From assembly GCF_001583495.1 (NCBI RefSeq), contig NZ_LQAQ01000061.1, positions 1-64,000 on the forward strand: DNA of 64,000 nucleotides. Reading direction: 5' to 3'. The position numbers were made by a program, and so were the translations under genes. The DNA is from Flammeovirga sp. SJP92 (GTDB lineage Bacteria; Bacteroidota; Bacteroidia; Cytophagales; Flammeovirgaceae). The stretch's first letter is position 1, and each line of letters opens with the position of its first letter. Below the pieces are notes generated by a model, which saw only the letters and a list, made by a program, of their open reading frames with translations, was not told the origin of the DNA and did no database searches. Positions 26,906-35,107 of the stretch are shown in pieces.

Positions 26906-27200
26906 TGTAGATTGAATAGAAATAAATTAGTTATATAATTTTTGATTAGACCTTTTTGGTTAAGAATGTAATTGAGTTATTGAATTAAATTAGTGTTTAT
27001 TTTTTAATAATCTATAGAAAGAAAAGTATTCTGTATTTTTTGAATCACTATTTAAAGAAGTCGTAGAATAATTCTAATCACACAGAACTAAAAGTTCATT
27101 TTGGCCGTAAAAGCGAAAGAAAAAATCAAAGCACACTTATTATCAGCAATGTTATATGATGTAATATTATTTTTTACTCAATACTTCAATGATAATTCAT
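26906..27200. other. Leader region upstream of susC pair A
   Basis: AT-rich intergenic DNA with no credible ORF. It should hold the promoter of susCD pair A, but I see no TAnnTTTG element on the minus strand. Two short dyads are visible: AGAATAATTCT and GAACT-AAA-AGTTC. No DeoR-type 10-bp repeat is present. Confidence 0.4.
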
Positions 27201-27234
27201 AAAAAAAGAGGCTCAACAAAAAATGTTGAGCCTC
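27201..27234 (-). terminator. Terminator of the second SusCD pair
   Basis: Perfect 11-bp stem GAGGCTCAACA (27208-27218) with 27224-27234, loop of five A, followed on the minus strand by seven T. Confidence 0.9.
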
Positions 27235-27294
27235 AATGTGTTCATCTATTAGTTTAACCGTACTCCTGATTTCTCAGGCTTTCAAACTTTTTTC

Positions 27295-29160
27295 CTATTT
27301 TTTACTGTACCATTGTGGCACTGCAATAAAGTGAGTAGCTTCAGAAATTGAACCCCTCTGTCTTTGCATTGCAACACTCACATTGTCACCATTCGCGTTC
27401 AACTCCTTGTTTGGATAAGGGAAACGTGATGGTCTTACATAATCTGTCACACCCCCTCTATGCAATACTACTTCAAATGTTCCATCTAAATTTGCATCTG
27501 TATTTTCAATTGGATCTTTATCATATGAAGGAAGATCATAATCTCTTGCTTCTACAGGAACAACTTTGTTCAAGAATGAAGGGCCTCCAGTACGGTTGAC
27601 TAAAGTAAATGAAGTATATCCATTTCCGATTTGCGATAACCAGTGTTCCGTTACTACAATATCACGTTTATCTGCCGCTGCATTATATCTTGCCACTGCA
27701 TCATTCACATATTGAGTTTTGTTCTCATTGTGATTGTAATCTGGGTTAGTTTGTTCTTTGTAAAGGTTTGAGAAATTGTTCTCATAATCTCCACCACCAA
27801 AACCAAGAGCGTCATATTTTGAAATCGCTAATTCTACACCTCTTCTAAAAGCATCATTATCATTGATACCGTAAGCTGGAATAGTAGAAGCCTCAGCAAT
27901 TAAGAATGCAATCTCATCCGCACCTACAATAATAGAAGGCATCGTTCTGTTGAACGTTGCTGGGTTCATACCTGCAAGTGTGATAAACTGTCCTTCATTT
28001 TGGAAAGTATACTCCGTTCTATCTCCTGCATTTTGATTTCTCCAAAAAGATGCTTGTTGTGTTGCATCTGTATCTTTTCTATAAAACAAACCTCTGTTGC
28101 CATCACCGTTGTCACCAAAACGAAGACCTCTGAAGTGTACTTTCTTGAACTCTCCTTCTGCTCCTGCTTGTGCAAATGGATCAAAATTGTGGTATAATGA
28201 AGGGTTATCTACAGCTTTACTTACGCCTCCTACAACGTCACAATGTGCTACAAGTCTGAAGATGCGTGGATCATGATTAGCTTGCATATATTTCAATGCT
28301 ACTTCAGAAAGATATGCGTGAGAGAAACCACCTACTTGTCCTTCAACAGCAATACCAATACCGTTTACGTGCTGTCCCCAAGGACCACCTGCTTCAACGT
28401 GTCTTACATAAGAAGCATCAGCCCATGATGAAATGTAACCTCCATCATCATTGTAACCCATTTTGAAGATCTCAGCACCTCTAGAAGGGTTAGCCTCTGA
28501 CATCAACATACCAATCTTGATCAATAAAGAGTTGGCTAATTTAGTGTACTGATCTTTCTTATCAGTTGAGGCATCATACGCATCGTGAGAAGTGAATTGT
28601 TCAGCTGAAGAAGCTTTGATGGCAGTTCTTGCATTCAATAGGTCTGTCACCATCATTTCCAATACTTCCTCTTGAGATTCGTATACTGGATAATAGATGC
28701 CTTCTGTGAAGCCTTTACCTGCAGTTGAGTAAGGAATATCACCATACAGTTCAGTAGCACGAAGCATATTCACCACCTTGATGATATCAAACTGAGCGAT
28801 GTAATGATCCACTCCTTCCTCTTGCTCAAGTCTTACTTTTGAGTCCTCAATGTTCTTGATGATATCTTTGAACAATAATGAGAAGGTAGGTTCTGTATAA
28901 CCATCATTGGTAGTGAAACCTATACCTGTTGAGTAAGCACAAGCTGTATTTTGAGCATAAGCTCCACCCATAATGATAGAAGATCTCCAAGCTTCATGAC
29001 CTGAAGCATACATTTTTGCTTGAGAAAAGGCCATGATGTGTTTTACATCGATGTCGTTTGATGTCCAAGGGTTGTCATTTATCTCTTCAAATCTATGAGT
29101 ACAACCCATTAGTGATGATGCAGCAACAGTAGCCGCTAATAATATATTTCTTAATTTCAT
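27295..29160 (-). CDS. SusD/RagB-family glycan-binding lipoprotein (pair B)
   Basis: A protein of 621 residues with lipobox ASSLMGC; the mature protein begins CTHRFEEINDNPWTSND. It shares with pair A the segments HVNG(T/I)G(V/I)AV, YGDIPY, NFDPFAQAG and YVRPSRFPYPNKEL, so the two are paralogues. It is a surface lipoprotein that binds glycan and closes the SusC pore. Between the mature halves the loops differ most (the segments around residues 300-400), the usual site of ligand selectivity, which suggests the two pairs take different oligosaccharides. It starts 11 bases after the susC stop and ends 61 bases before a strong terminator. Confidence 0.92.
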   Translation of the reverse strand: MKLRNILLAATVAASSLMGCTHRFEEINDNPWTSNDIDVKHIMAFSQAKMYASGHEAWRSSIIMGGAYAQNTACAYSTGIGFTTNDGYTEPTFSLLFKDIIKNIEDSKVRLEQEEGVDHYIAQFDIIKVVNMLRATELYGDIPYSTAGKGFTEGIYYPVYESQEEVLEMMVTDLLNARTAIKASSAEQFTSHDAYDASTDKKDQYTKLANSLLIKIGMLMSEANPSRGAEIFKMGYNDDGGYISSWADASYVRHVEAGGPWGQHVNGIGIAVEGQVGGFSHAYLSEVALKYMQANHDPRIFRLVAHCDVVGGVSKAVDNPSLYHNFDPFAQAGAEGEFKKVHFRGLRFGDNGDGNRGLFYRKDTDATQQASFWRNQNAGDRTEYTFQNEGQFITLAGMNPATFNRTMPSIIVGADEIAFLIAEASTIPAYGINDNDAFRRGVELAISKYDALGFGGGDYENNFSNLYKEQTNPDYNHNENKTQYVNDAVARYNAAADKRDIVVTEHWLSQIGNGYTSFTLVNRTGGPSFLNKVVPVEARDYDLPSYDKDPIENTDANLDGTFEVVLHRGGVTDYVRPSRFPYPNKELNANGDNVSVAMQRQRGSISEATHFIAVPQWYSKK

Positions 29161-29171
29161 TTTTTCAACTT

Positions 29172-32100
29172 TTAGAAGTTAGCATTTAACTTGAAGTTCA
29201 ATGTTCTTGGAAGTGCTAAAGTCGCTGACTCAACACCCGATACATTTCTTGAACTGAAACTTGCTTCAGGGTCAACATTTGGAGTGCTTTTCCATAAGTA
29301 ACCTACGTTAAATGCTGAAGCAGTTAGGCTTAAGTTTTTGATTGGAGTTTTTTGCATCCATTGCTTAGGGAACATGTACGAAACTGAAACCTCTCTAAGC
29401 TTAATGAAAGATGCATCGTATAAGTTAAACTCTGCAATTCCTCCATAACGGCCCCAGTACTGTTGTGGATCTACGTTACCTTCAAATTTCTCATAAGTAA
29501 CATCTCCATTATCTCCTTCCACAGCTGTGTAAAGGTTGCCAGGGTTCCAAGTACCTCCGTTGTAGAATTCTTCTCTTCCTGCCACTGTGTTTTCATGCTT
29601 ACCAGAAGCATACATTGAAGCATTTGTTGAAGAGTAGATATCGCCACCAAACTTACCGTCAATAAGGATTGATAAGCTTAAGTTTTTATAGTTGAATGTG
29701 TTTCTCCAACCTGCCATCCAAGGCTGTACACCGTTACCGATGATTGAAGGCTCATCTTCTTGCATGATACGACCTTCGCCGTCTACTACAAATCCTCCTT
29801 CAGGAGTTCTTAATGCTTTCTTCGCAACTAATGCTCCGTAAGCTTGACCTGGGTTGGCTTGGATAGAAATACCACCTGCTGAAGCAATTTCATAGAAATC
29901 TACGCCTTCTGTTAATGAAACTACTTCGTTATAGTTATATGCCGCATTTACAGCTGTAGTCCATTTGAAGTTTCCTTTTTCAATTGCTTTGAAATCCATT
30001 GCAAATTCCCAACCTCTGTTCACAATCTCACCTGCGTTGATGATTGCTCTGTCATATCCTGATACATCTGAAATAGATACTGGGATAATTTGATTTACAG
30101 AAGATGATGAGTAACGTGCAACATCAATTCCTAACTTATCATTGAATAATCTTAAGTCCATACCAAATTCATAAGAAGTTTGGATTGCTGGCTTCAAGTT
30201 GGCATTTGGAATATCATTTCCTTTGATGTTACCGAAGTTTAAGCCGTTGTGATCCCAGTTATCAATATCATATTGTAAATACAAGCTATATGGATCTGTT
30301 GCTGAACCAACTTGTGCCCATGAAGCTCTTAACTTACCAAATGATAACCACTCAGGAACACTCCAATCCATGTCTGAGAATACCCAAGTACCTGATAATG
30401 AAGGGTACAAGAATGAGTTATTGTGCATTGGTAAAGTTGATGACCAGTCATTACGAACAGAAGCATCTAAGTATAAATAACCATTGTAACCTACTGAAGC
30501 TGTTGCATATAATGATGTCATCATCATTTCATAAGTAGAGTACGATTGGAATACATCACTACCTGCTCCAGGGTTTTGGAAGTCAGATGATGAGAATTTT
30601 GATGATCCTACATCTGTGAAGTTTCTGATTTGGTGTAAATAAGCACCACCTGCGTTCACATTGATATCAAATTTACCTACTTTCTTGTTGTATGAAATTA
30701 AGAAGTCTGAGTTTGATTCCATTTCAAGGCTCGTTCTTTCAAACGCTCTACCTTGTGGTTGCCATGGAGAATATAATGGATCTAATAAATTCAATCTCAT
30801 TGCACCGTAATCAATACCTGTACGACCTAAGATTTTTAAGTCATCTGTGATGTCATAAGTTACTGAAGCCATACCTACCACACGATTCAACTCATCCTCA
30901 TTTTTACGCTCATGAATATACCAATAAGGGTTTTGATCTTGGTTTGTATAACCAATTGGTCTACCTAAATCATCTTTGTAATCTTTCAACCAGTGGTGTG
31001 AAATTGTAGAAGGCATACCAATTAACATTGACATATATGAGTTAACTGAACTACCCATAACCAATCTATTATTCGCTTTCTGATTGGTGTAGTTAAGACG
31101 AGCATCAACTTTAATTTTCTCACTCAATTTCACATCACCTTTAATTGAGAAAGTGTTTCTCTTATAAGTCGAGTTTTGAACCATACCACGGTTATCCATA
31201 TTCGAGTAAGAGAAACGGATAGACCCTTTTTCAGTTGATCCATAAGCACTTACCGATGTATTGCTAGTTAGACCTGTACGGAAGAAATCATCGTAATTAT
31301 TGTAATGCGTAAGTGCTCTTTCCTTACCGTCATAATAAGCTGTGTTTAATTGTCCTTCGATTTTTGGCCCCCACATCCCTAACTGATCTCTATCTGAAGC
31401 TAAACGGCCATCTGAACCGTTACCGTATACGCTTTGCTCATTTGGAGTAATTCCAATGAAATCCATTGAGAATCCTTGTGAGAAATCAACACCTGATGAT
31501 CCTTTTTTACCTGACTTTGTTGTGATTAAGATTACACCATTGATGGCTCTTGAACCGTAAAGTGCTGTTGCTGAACCACCTTTCAATACTGACATTTCAG
31601 CAATATCATCAGGGTTCAATGATGAAAGACCGTCACCTGTTGAGATATCTGACTCATCTCCATCGCTACCATCTGCTAAGATGTTATTTGAAATCGGGAC
31701 TCCGTCAATTACATATAACGGTTGGTTATTACCACCTAACATAGCGTTACCACGGATAATCACTTTTGAAGCAGAACCTGCACCATTAGAAGGAGTGATT
31801 TGTACACCTGCCACTTTACCAGACAATGAGTTCATCATGTTACCGGTAGCGGCACCGTTGCCCATATCTTCTGCTTTTACACCTTGTACGGCATAACCAA
31901 GAGATCTTTCCTCTCTTTCAATACCTAAGGCTGTCACAACTACTTCATCAAGTTCCTCAGCATCAATGTCTAATTTTACATTAACTTTAGATGATGAAGC
32001 AACATTAACTTCTTGTGTTTGATAACCTATAAATGAAAATACTAATGTTTTCTGTTCTTCTTTTAATAAGATTGTGAATTTACCATCAAGATCTGTAACA

Positions 32101-32255
32101 GAACCTAATGAAGTACCCTTTACTAAGACATTCACGCCCGGAAGTGGCGAATTGTCTGTAGCGTCCTGAACTATACCAGTTACTGCTCGCTCCTGAGCAT
32201 AGGTGTTACCTAACATCCAAAGGATGCCTAATAACGTTAGTAGACATTTTTTCAT
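29172..32255 (-). CDS. SusC/RagA-family TonB-dependent outer-membrane transporter (pair B)
   Basis: A protein of 1027 residues beginning MKKCLLTLLGILWMLGNTYAQ, a normal signal peptide. The longest frame would start three codons earlier at a TTG; the ATG at 32255 is preferred. CarboxypepD_reg domain, plug (NQPLYVIDGVPI, SVLKGGSATALYGSRAING) and barrel are complete, with a terminal aromatic F as needed for barrel assembly. No STN domain. It imports released mannoglycan fragments with TonB energy. It is the first structural gene downstream of the DeoR-type regulator gene on the same strand, after a 338-base gap. It is paralogous to 23819-26905; barrel loop lengths differ, for example an insertion near the C-terminus (ENTVAGREEFYNGG onward). 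Confidence 0.93.
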   Translation of the reverse strand: MKKCLLTLLGILWMLGNTYAQERAVTGIVQDATDNSPLPGVNVLVKGTSLGSVTDLDGKFTILLKEEQKTLVFSFIGYQTQEVNVASSSKVNVKLDIDAEELDEVVVTALGIEREERSLGYAVQGVKAEDMGNGAATGNMMNSLSGKVAGVQITPSNGAGSASKVIIRGNAMLGGNNQPLYVIDGVPISNNILADGSDGDESDISTGDGLSSLNPDDIAEMSVLKGGSATALYGSRAINGVILITTKSGKKGSSGVDFSQGFSMDFIGITPNEQSVYGNGSDGRLASDRDQLGMWGPKIEGQLNTAYYDGKERALTHYNNYDDFFRTGLTSNTSVSAYGSTEKGSIRFSYSNMDNRGMVQNSTYKRNTFSIKGDVKLSEKIKVDARLNYTNQKANNRLVMGSSVNSYMSMLIGMPSTISHHWLKDYKDDLGRPIGYTNQDQNPYWYIHERKNEDELNRVVGMASVTYDITDDLKILGRTGIDYGAMRLNLLDPLYSPWQPQGRAFERTSLEMESNSDFLISYNKKVGKFDINVNAGGAYLHQIRNFTDVGSSKFSSSDFQNPGAGSDVFQSYSTYEMMMTSLYATASVGYNGYLYLDASVRNDWSSTLPMHNNSFLYPSLSGTWVFSDMDWSVPEWLSFGKLRASWAQVGSATDPYSLYLQYDIDNWDHNGLNFGNIKGNDIPNANLKPAIQTSYEFGMDLRLFNDKLGIDVARYSSSSVNQIIPVSISDVSGYDRAIINAGEIVNRGWEFAMDFKAIEKGNFKWTTAVNAAYNYNEVVSLTEGVDFYEIASAGGISIQANPGQAYGALVAKKALRTPEGGFVVDGEGRIMQEDEPSIIGNGVQPWMAGWRNTFNYKNLSLSILIDGKFGGDIYSSTNASMYASGKHENTVAGREEFYNGGTWNPGNLYTAVEGDNGDVTYEKFEGNVDPQQYWGRYGGIAEFNLYDASFIKLREVSVSYMFPKQWMQKTPIKNLSLTASAFNVGYLWKSTPNVDPEASFSSRNVSGVESATLALPRTLNFKLNANF

Positions 32256-32593
32256 GTTTGTCAAAAGAATAGAATTAGATACGAAAATAAAGTTTGATAC
32301 ATTTAGGTATAGAGCGTCCCCTTCACCTACTGTAGCTAAAGCCTTTTTTGTAAAAAAAATTTAAATTTAGAATCGAAATTCGTGTTGTCTGTCGTCAGAT
32401 TGAAGTTAATACACAATTTCAACCATTCTTTGTCATTTGAAGAACTACCATCTTGAAAAATTAGGGAATAGGAATCCAGTCCCACTCTTTCTAAAAAGTG
32501 AATTCAGATAAATAAACAGTGTTAGTAATTGATTTTGTTGTGTATTTAGGGCTTTTTTTAATTCATTTCATTTCATGCTTCATGCGATTTGGA
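32256..32593. other. Leader region upstream of susC pair B
   Basis: No credible ORF, no perfect TAnnTTTG on the minus strand and no hairpin with a T run. It follows the regulator gene directly, so read-through is possible; a regulated promoter probably lies here but I cannot point to it. A GCATGAAGCATGAAATGAA-like direct repeat is visible on the minus strand near 32580. Confidence 0.4.
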
Positions 32594-33376
32594 CTAAATG
32601 ACCTCGACTCCTTCATTTACAAACGGTCGCAGTACATCGGAGGTAGGATTAAGTTCCGTAATAATCGTATTCACATGCTTTAGCTTAACACCTAAGAAAG
32701 GCTGAGCAGTCATTAACTTATCTGAAGCTGCTACTGAAATCACCTTTCTTGAGGCATTTGCCATTGCCCCTTTCACTTCTACTTCTTCTCTATCGATATC
32801 AGTAATACCACGGTTGACATCAATACTTCTTGTTCCCATAAAGCATAAATCTGCTTTAATGTCTGACAACTCATTGATTACAGAATAACCAACAGTTACC
32901 AAAGCATTTGGAAGCAACTTTCCTCCCAAGAAATAAACATCAAGAAAACGATAAGGAGCCAGACTTGTTGCTATAGGTAAACAGTTTGTGATAATGGTTG
33001 CTTTCAAGTCTTTTGGCAACTTTTTCGTAATCTCCAAGTTGGTGGTACCACCGTCAATCAAAATTACTAAGTCATCTTTGATCAAAGAAATTGCTTTATC
33101 AGCGATTACTTCTTTTTTAGCTTTTGAATAGACTTCTCTATCTTCATAACTGAATGGAATATAAGAAGATACATCTGAATGCTCTTCGGTGCTATCTGCA
33201 TTTTTCACTGCACCTCCATGCACTCTTCTGATTTTTCCAGAATCAGACAACTCACGCAAATCTCTTCTGATTGTATCTTCTGATACATTCAGGGAAATGC
33301 TCAATTCAGATGATAAAACTTTATTGTTTTTTCTGATTTCATCCAAAATAAATTGTTGTCTTTCTTCTTTTAGCAT
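32594..33376 (-). CDS. DeoR-family transcriptional regulator of the PUL
   Basis: A protein of 260 residues. The N-terminal helix-turn-helix (residues 1-57) has the DeoR signature LNVSEDTIRRDLRELSDSGKIRRVHGGAV. The DeoRC sensor domain (about 75-235) has ILIDGGTTNLEITKKLP, IITNCLPIATSLA, FLGGKLLP and FMGTRSIDVNRGITD, the phosphosugar-binding set. The longest frame starts at 33472 and adds 32 hydrophobic residues, but that stretch overlaps the promoter and operator; ATG at 33376 gives the usual MLKEERQQFIL start. Family members usually repress and are released by a sugar phosphate. It is the first gene of the PUL on the minus strand and carries tandem 10-bp repeats over its own promoter, indicating autoregulation. 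Confidence 0.9.
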   Translation of the reverse strand: MLKEERQQFILDEIRKNNKVLSSELSISLNVSEDTIRRDLRELSDSGKIRRVHGGAVKNADSTEEHSDVSSYIPFSYEDREVYSKAKKEVIADKAISLIKDDLVILIDGGTTNLEITKKLPKDLKATIITNCLPIATSLAPYRFLDVYFLGGKLLPNALVTVGYSVINELSDIKADLCFMGTRSIDVNRGITDIDREEVEVKGAMANASRKVISVAASDKLMTAQPFLGVKLKHVNTIITELNPTSDVLRPFVNEGVEVI

Positions 33377-33419
33377 TTTATGATCGTGACTAGATGAATA
33401 AAGTGTTTTGATTACACCA

Positions 33420-33451
33420 CAAACATATAAAAACACGCATAAACACGCAAA
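33420..33451 (-). promoter_or_regulatory. Promoter of the DeoR-type regulator gene
   Basis: On the minus strand TTTG (33448-33451), a 20-base spacer and TATGTTTG (33420-33427) match TTTG-N20-TAnnTTTG exactly. The start point would fall near 33413, about 37 bases before the ATG. Confidence 0.75.
33421..33450. promoter_or_regulatory. Tandem 10-bp direct repeats: putative autoregulatory DeoR operator
   Basis: Three units in exact 10-bp register: AAACATATAA, AAACACGCAT, AAACACGCAA. They span the -33 to -7 region of the regulator gene promoter, the classical place for a repressor. The 10-bp period puts every unit on the same face of the helix. Confidence 0.75.
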
Positions 33452-33562
33452 CACTATTTGAATTATCTTCATTAATAAATGTAAATAATTACAACTTTTT
33501 AATGAAAACAGTTATTAACAGGCAAAAAAAGGGTGCATGAGACGAATTATCAAAAAAAATAA

Positions 33563-33657
33563 AAACATGCACACACAACAATAAAACACTTAAATTCAAC
33601 TCAATACAGCATTCTCACTCCAATCTAACATCGTCAACAACAAGCAAAAACATGCAG
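33563..33657. promoter_or_regulatory. Two single copies of the operator unit
   Basis: AAACATGCAC (33563-33572) and AAACATGCAG (33648-33657) match the operator unit at seven to eight of ten bases. They lie 110-230 bases upstream of the regulator promoter and could be auxiliary sites, or chance matches in AT-rich DNA. Confidence 0.35.
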
Positions 33658-33660
33658 ACA

Positions 33661-33690
33661 TAAAAAAAGAAAAGCATTTCTGCTTTTCTT
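33661..33690 (-). terminator. Terminator of ispH
   Basis: Perfect 10-bp stem AAGAAAAGCA (33667-33676) with 33681-33690, loop of four, followed on the minus strand by a T run. Confidence 0.8.
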
Positions 33691-33715
33691 CTTAATATTT
33701 TTTAACAGGTTAAAA

Positions 33716-34615
33716 TTAACTTAAAACCGCAAACTTCTCATGTGATTCCAAATAAGCTTTCACTTGCTCCATCAACCACATTGGAGTTGAAGTTGCTCCT
33801 GAAATACCAACTTTATCTCCTACATCAATCCAAGACAAATCAATTTCATTCTCATTTTCGACAAAATAACTTCTTGGATTATTTTTCAAGCACACATTGT
33901 ATAATGCTTTTCCATTGGAAGACTTCTTACCACTCACAAAGATAATAACATCCATTTCTCCAGAGAATTTTACCATCTGAGGCTCTCTGTTTGAAACTTG
34001 TCGGCAGATACTATCATTTGCATTAAACAATGTCTCATGAGCACCTTCTCCGTGCACTTCATCAATTCTCTTTTCGATTTCAGCTTTCAGTTCATAAAAC
34101 CCTTTTGTGGATTTTGTCGTCTGGCTAAATAACGTCACAGGTTGATTGAAATCTACTAATTCTAAATCTTCGATTCCCGTCACTATAATACAGTTATCAC
34201 CTGTTTGACCTGTTAAACCGATTACCTCAGCGTGTCCAGGTTTGCCATAGATAACCAACTGCCCTTCTTGACTTGATGTTTTATCGTAAGCATTTTTTAC
34301 ACGGTTCTGCAGTTTCAGCACTACCGGGCAAGATGCATCAATCAACTCAATATTGTTTTCTATTGCAGTTTTGTAAGTTGCAGGAGGCTCACCATGTGCT
34401 CTAATCAATACCTTACAATCACTTAGATCTTTCAATTCATCGCGATCAATCACTACTAAACCTTTTTCACGAAGACGTTTCACCTCCATATCATTATGGA
34501 CAATATCTCCTAAACAATACAATTTTCCAGAATCATCCATTTCTTCCTCTGCCATTTGTATTGCAAACTCAACGCCGAAGCAGTAGCCTGATTTATGATC
34601 TATAGTAACTTCCAT
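33716..34615 (-). CDS. ispH: 4-hydroxy-3-methylbut-2-enyl diphosphate reductase (IspH/LytB)
   Basis: A protein of 299 residues that performs the last step of the MEP isoprenoid pathway, reducing HMBPP to IPP and DMAPP. The three cysteines that hold the iron-sulfur cluster are visible: Cys12 in SGYCFGVEFAI, Cys96 in DASCPVV and Cys204 in SICRQVSNR. His74 in IRAHGEPP and His128 in YGKPGHAEV are the substrate-binding histidines. The longest frame begins at a TTG at 34645; ATG at 34615 is used because it gives the standard N-terminus and a TAnnTTTG promoter lies between the two. The cytoplasmic enzyme works with ispF at 48436 in the same pathway, though they are not in one operon. It has its own terminator. 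Confidence 0.95.
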   Translation of the reverse strand: MEVTIDHKSGYCFGVEFAIQMAEEEMDDSGKLYCLGDIVHNDMEVKRLREKGLVVIDRDELKDLSDCKVLIRAHGEPPATYKTAIENNIELIDASCPVVLKLQNRVKNAYDKTSSQEGQLVIYGKPGHAEVIGLTGQTGDNCIIVTGIEDLELVDFNQPVTLFSQTTKSTKGFYELKAEIEKRIDEVHGEGAHETLFNANDSICRQVSNREPQMVKFSGEMDVIIFVSGKKSSNGKALYNVCLKNNPRSYFVENENEIDLSWIDVGDKVGISGATSTPMWLMEQVKAYLESHEKFAVLS

Positions 34616-34642
34616 TAGTGTATTTTTAATTTGAGAACATTG

Positions 34643-34650
34643 CAAATTTA
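34643..34650 (-). promoter_or_regulatory. Promoter -7 element of ispH
   Basis: Minus strand TAAATTTG matches TAnnTTTG, giving a leader of about 20 bases to the ATG at 34615. Confidence 0.5.
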
Positions 34651-34678
34651 AGAACTTTAATTGAGTGAATTAAAAAAT

Positions 34679-35077
34679 TTACTCTTCAGGAATGAATTTT
34701 TCAATTTTATTTAATTCTCCCCTTTTCACTTCTTTCAAATCGTATTTCGATGGAGATAAAACTTCAATCAAATGCTCCATTGCTTTTTCAGGAAAAGCGG
34801 TTTCTCCACAGGTGTAAAAATCAACCGAAACGAACTGATGCTCAGGCCATGTATGTATGGCAAAATGGCTTTCTTGTATCACCACTACACCAGAAACTCC
34901 ATAAGGTGAAAAATGATGGAAAACAGATTGTACAATAGTGGCATTAGCAGCTAAAGCCGCTTCTTCCATCACTTTTTTCATGACCTCAGGACTGTTGAGT
35001 GCTTCATGATTACATGAATACAATTCACCTAAAAGTTGCTTCCCTAAAAAAATTTCTTCTCCTTTATAAAAACTCAT
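34679..35077 (-). CDS. speD: S-adenosylmethionine decarboxylase proenzyme (prokaryotic class)
   Basis: A protein of 132 residues, the usual size for class 1b AdoMet decarboxylase. The self-cleavage site is Glu69-Ser70 in VIQESHFAIHTWPEH; Ser70 would become the pyruvoyl group of the alpha chain. His75 and Cys90 (FYTCG) are the conserved processing and proton-donor residues. The enzyme makes decarboxylated AdoMet for spermidine synthesis in the cytoplasm; no spermidine synthase gene is nearby. An AGGAG sequence (35088-35092, minus strand) ten bases from the start is unusual for this phylum, where such sites are rare. The gene is divergent from the dipeptidase gene with only 30 bases between them, so their promoters must overlap coding DNA. 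Confidence 0.9.
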   Translation of the reverse strand: MSFYKGEEIFLGKQLLGELYSCNHEALNSPEVMKKVMEEAALAANATIVQSVFHHFSPYGVSGVVVIQESHFAIHTWPEHQFVSVDFYTCGETAFPEKAMEHLIEVLSPSKYDLKEVKRGELNKIEKFIPEE

Positions 35078-35107
35078 TTATGTATATCTCCTAAAATTAA
35101 ACAACCA

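Noticed and set aside
33377-33472. N-terminal membrane-like extension of the DeoR regulator
   Set aside because: The DNA there is the promoter and operator of the gene; family members start where the ATG at 33376 lies.
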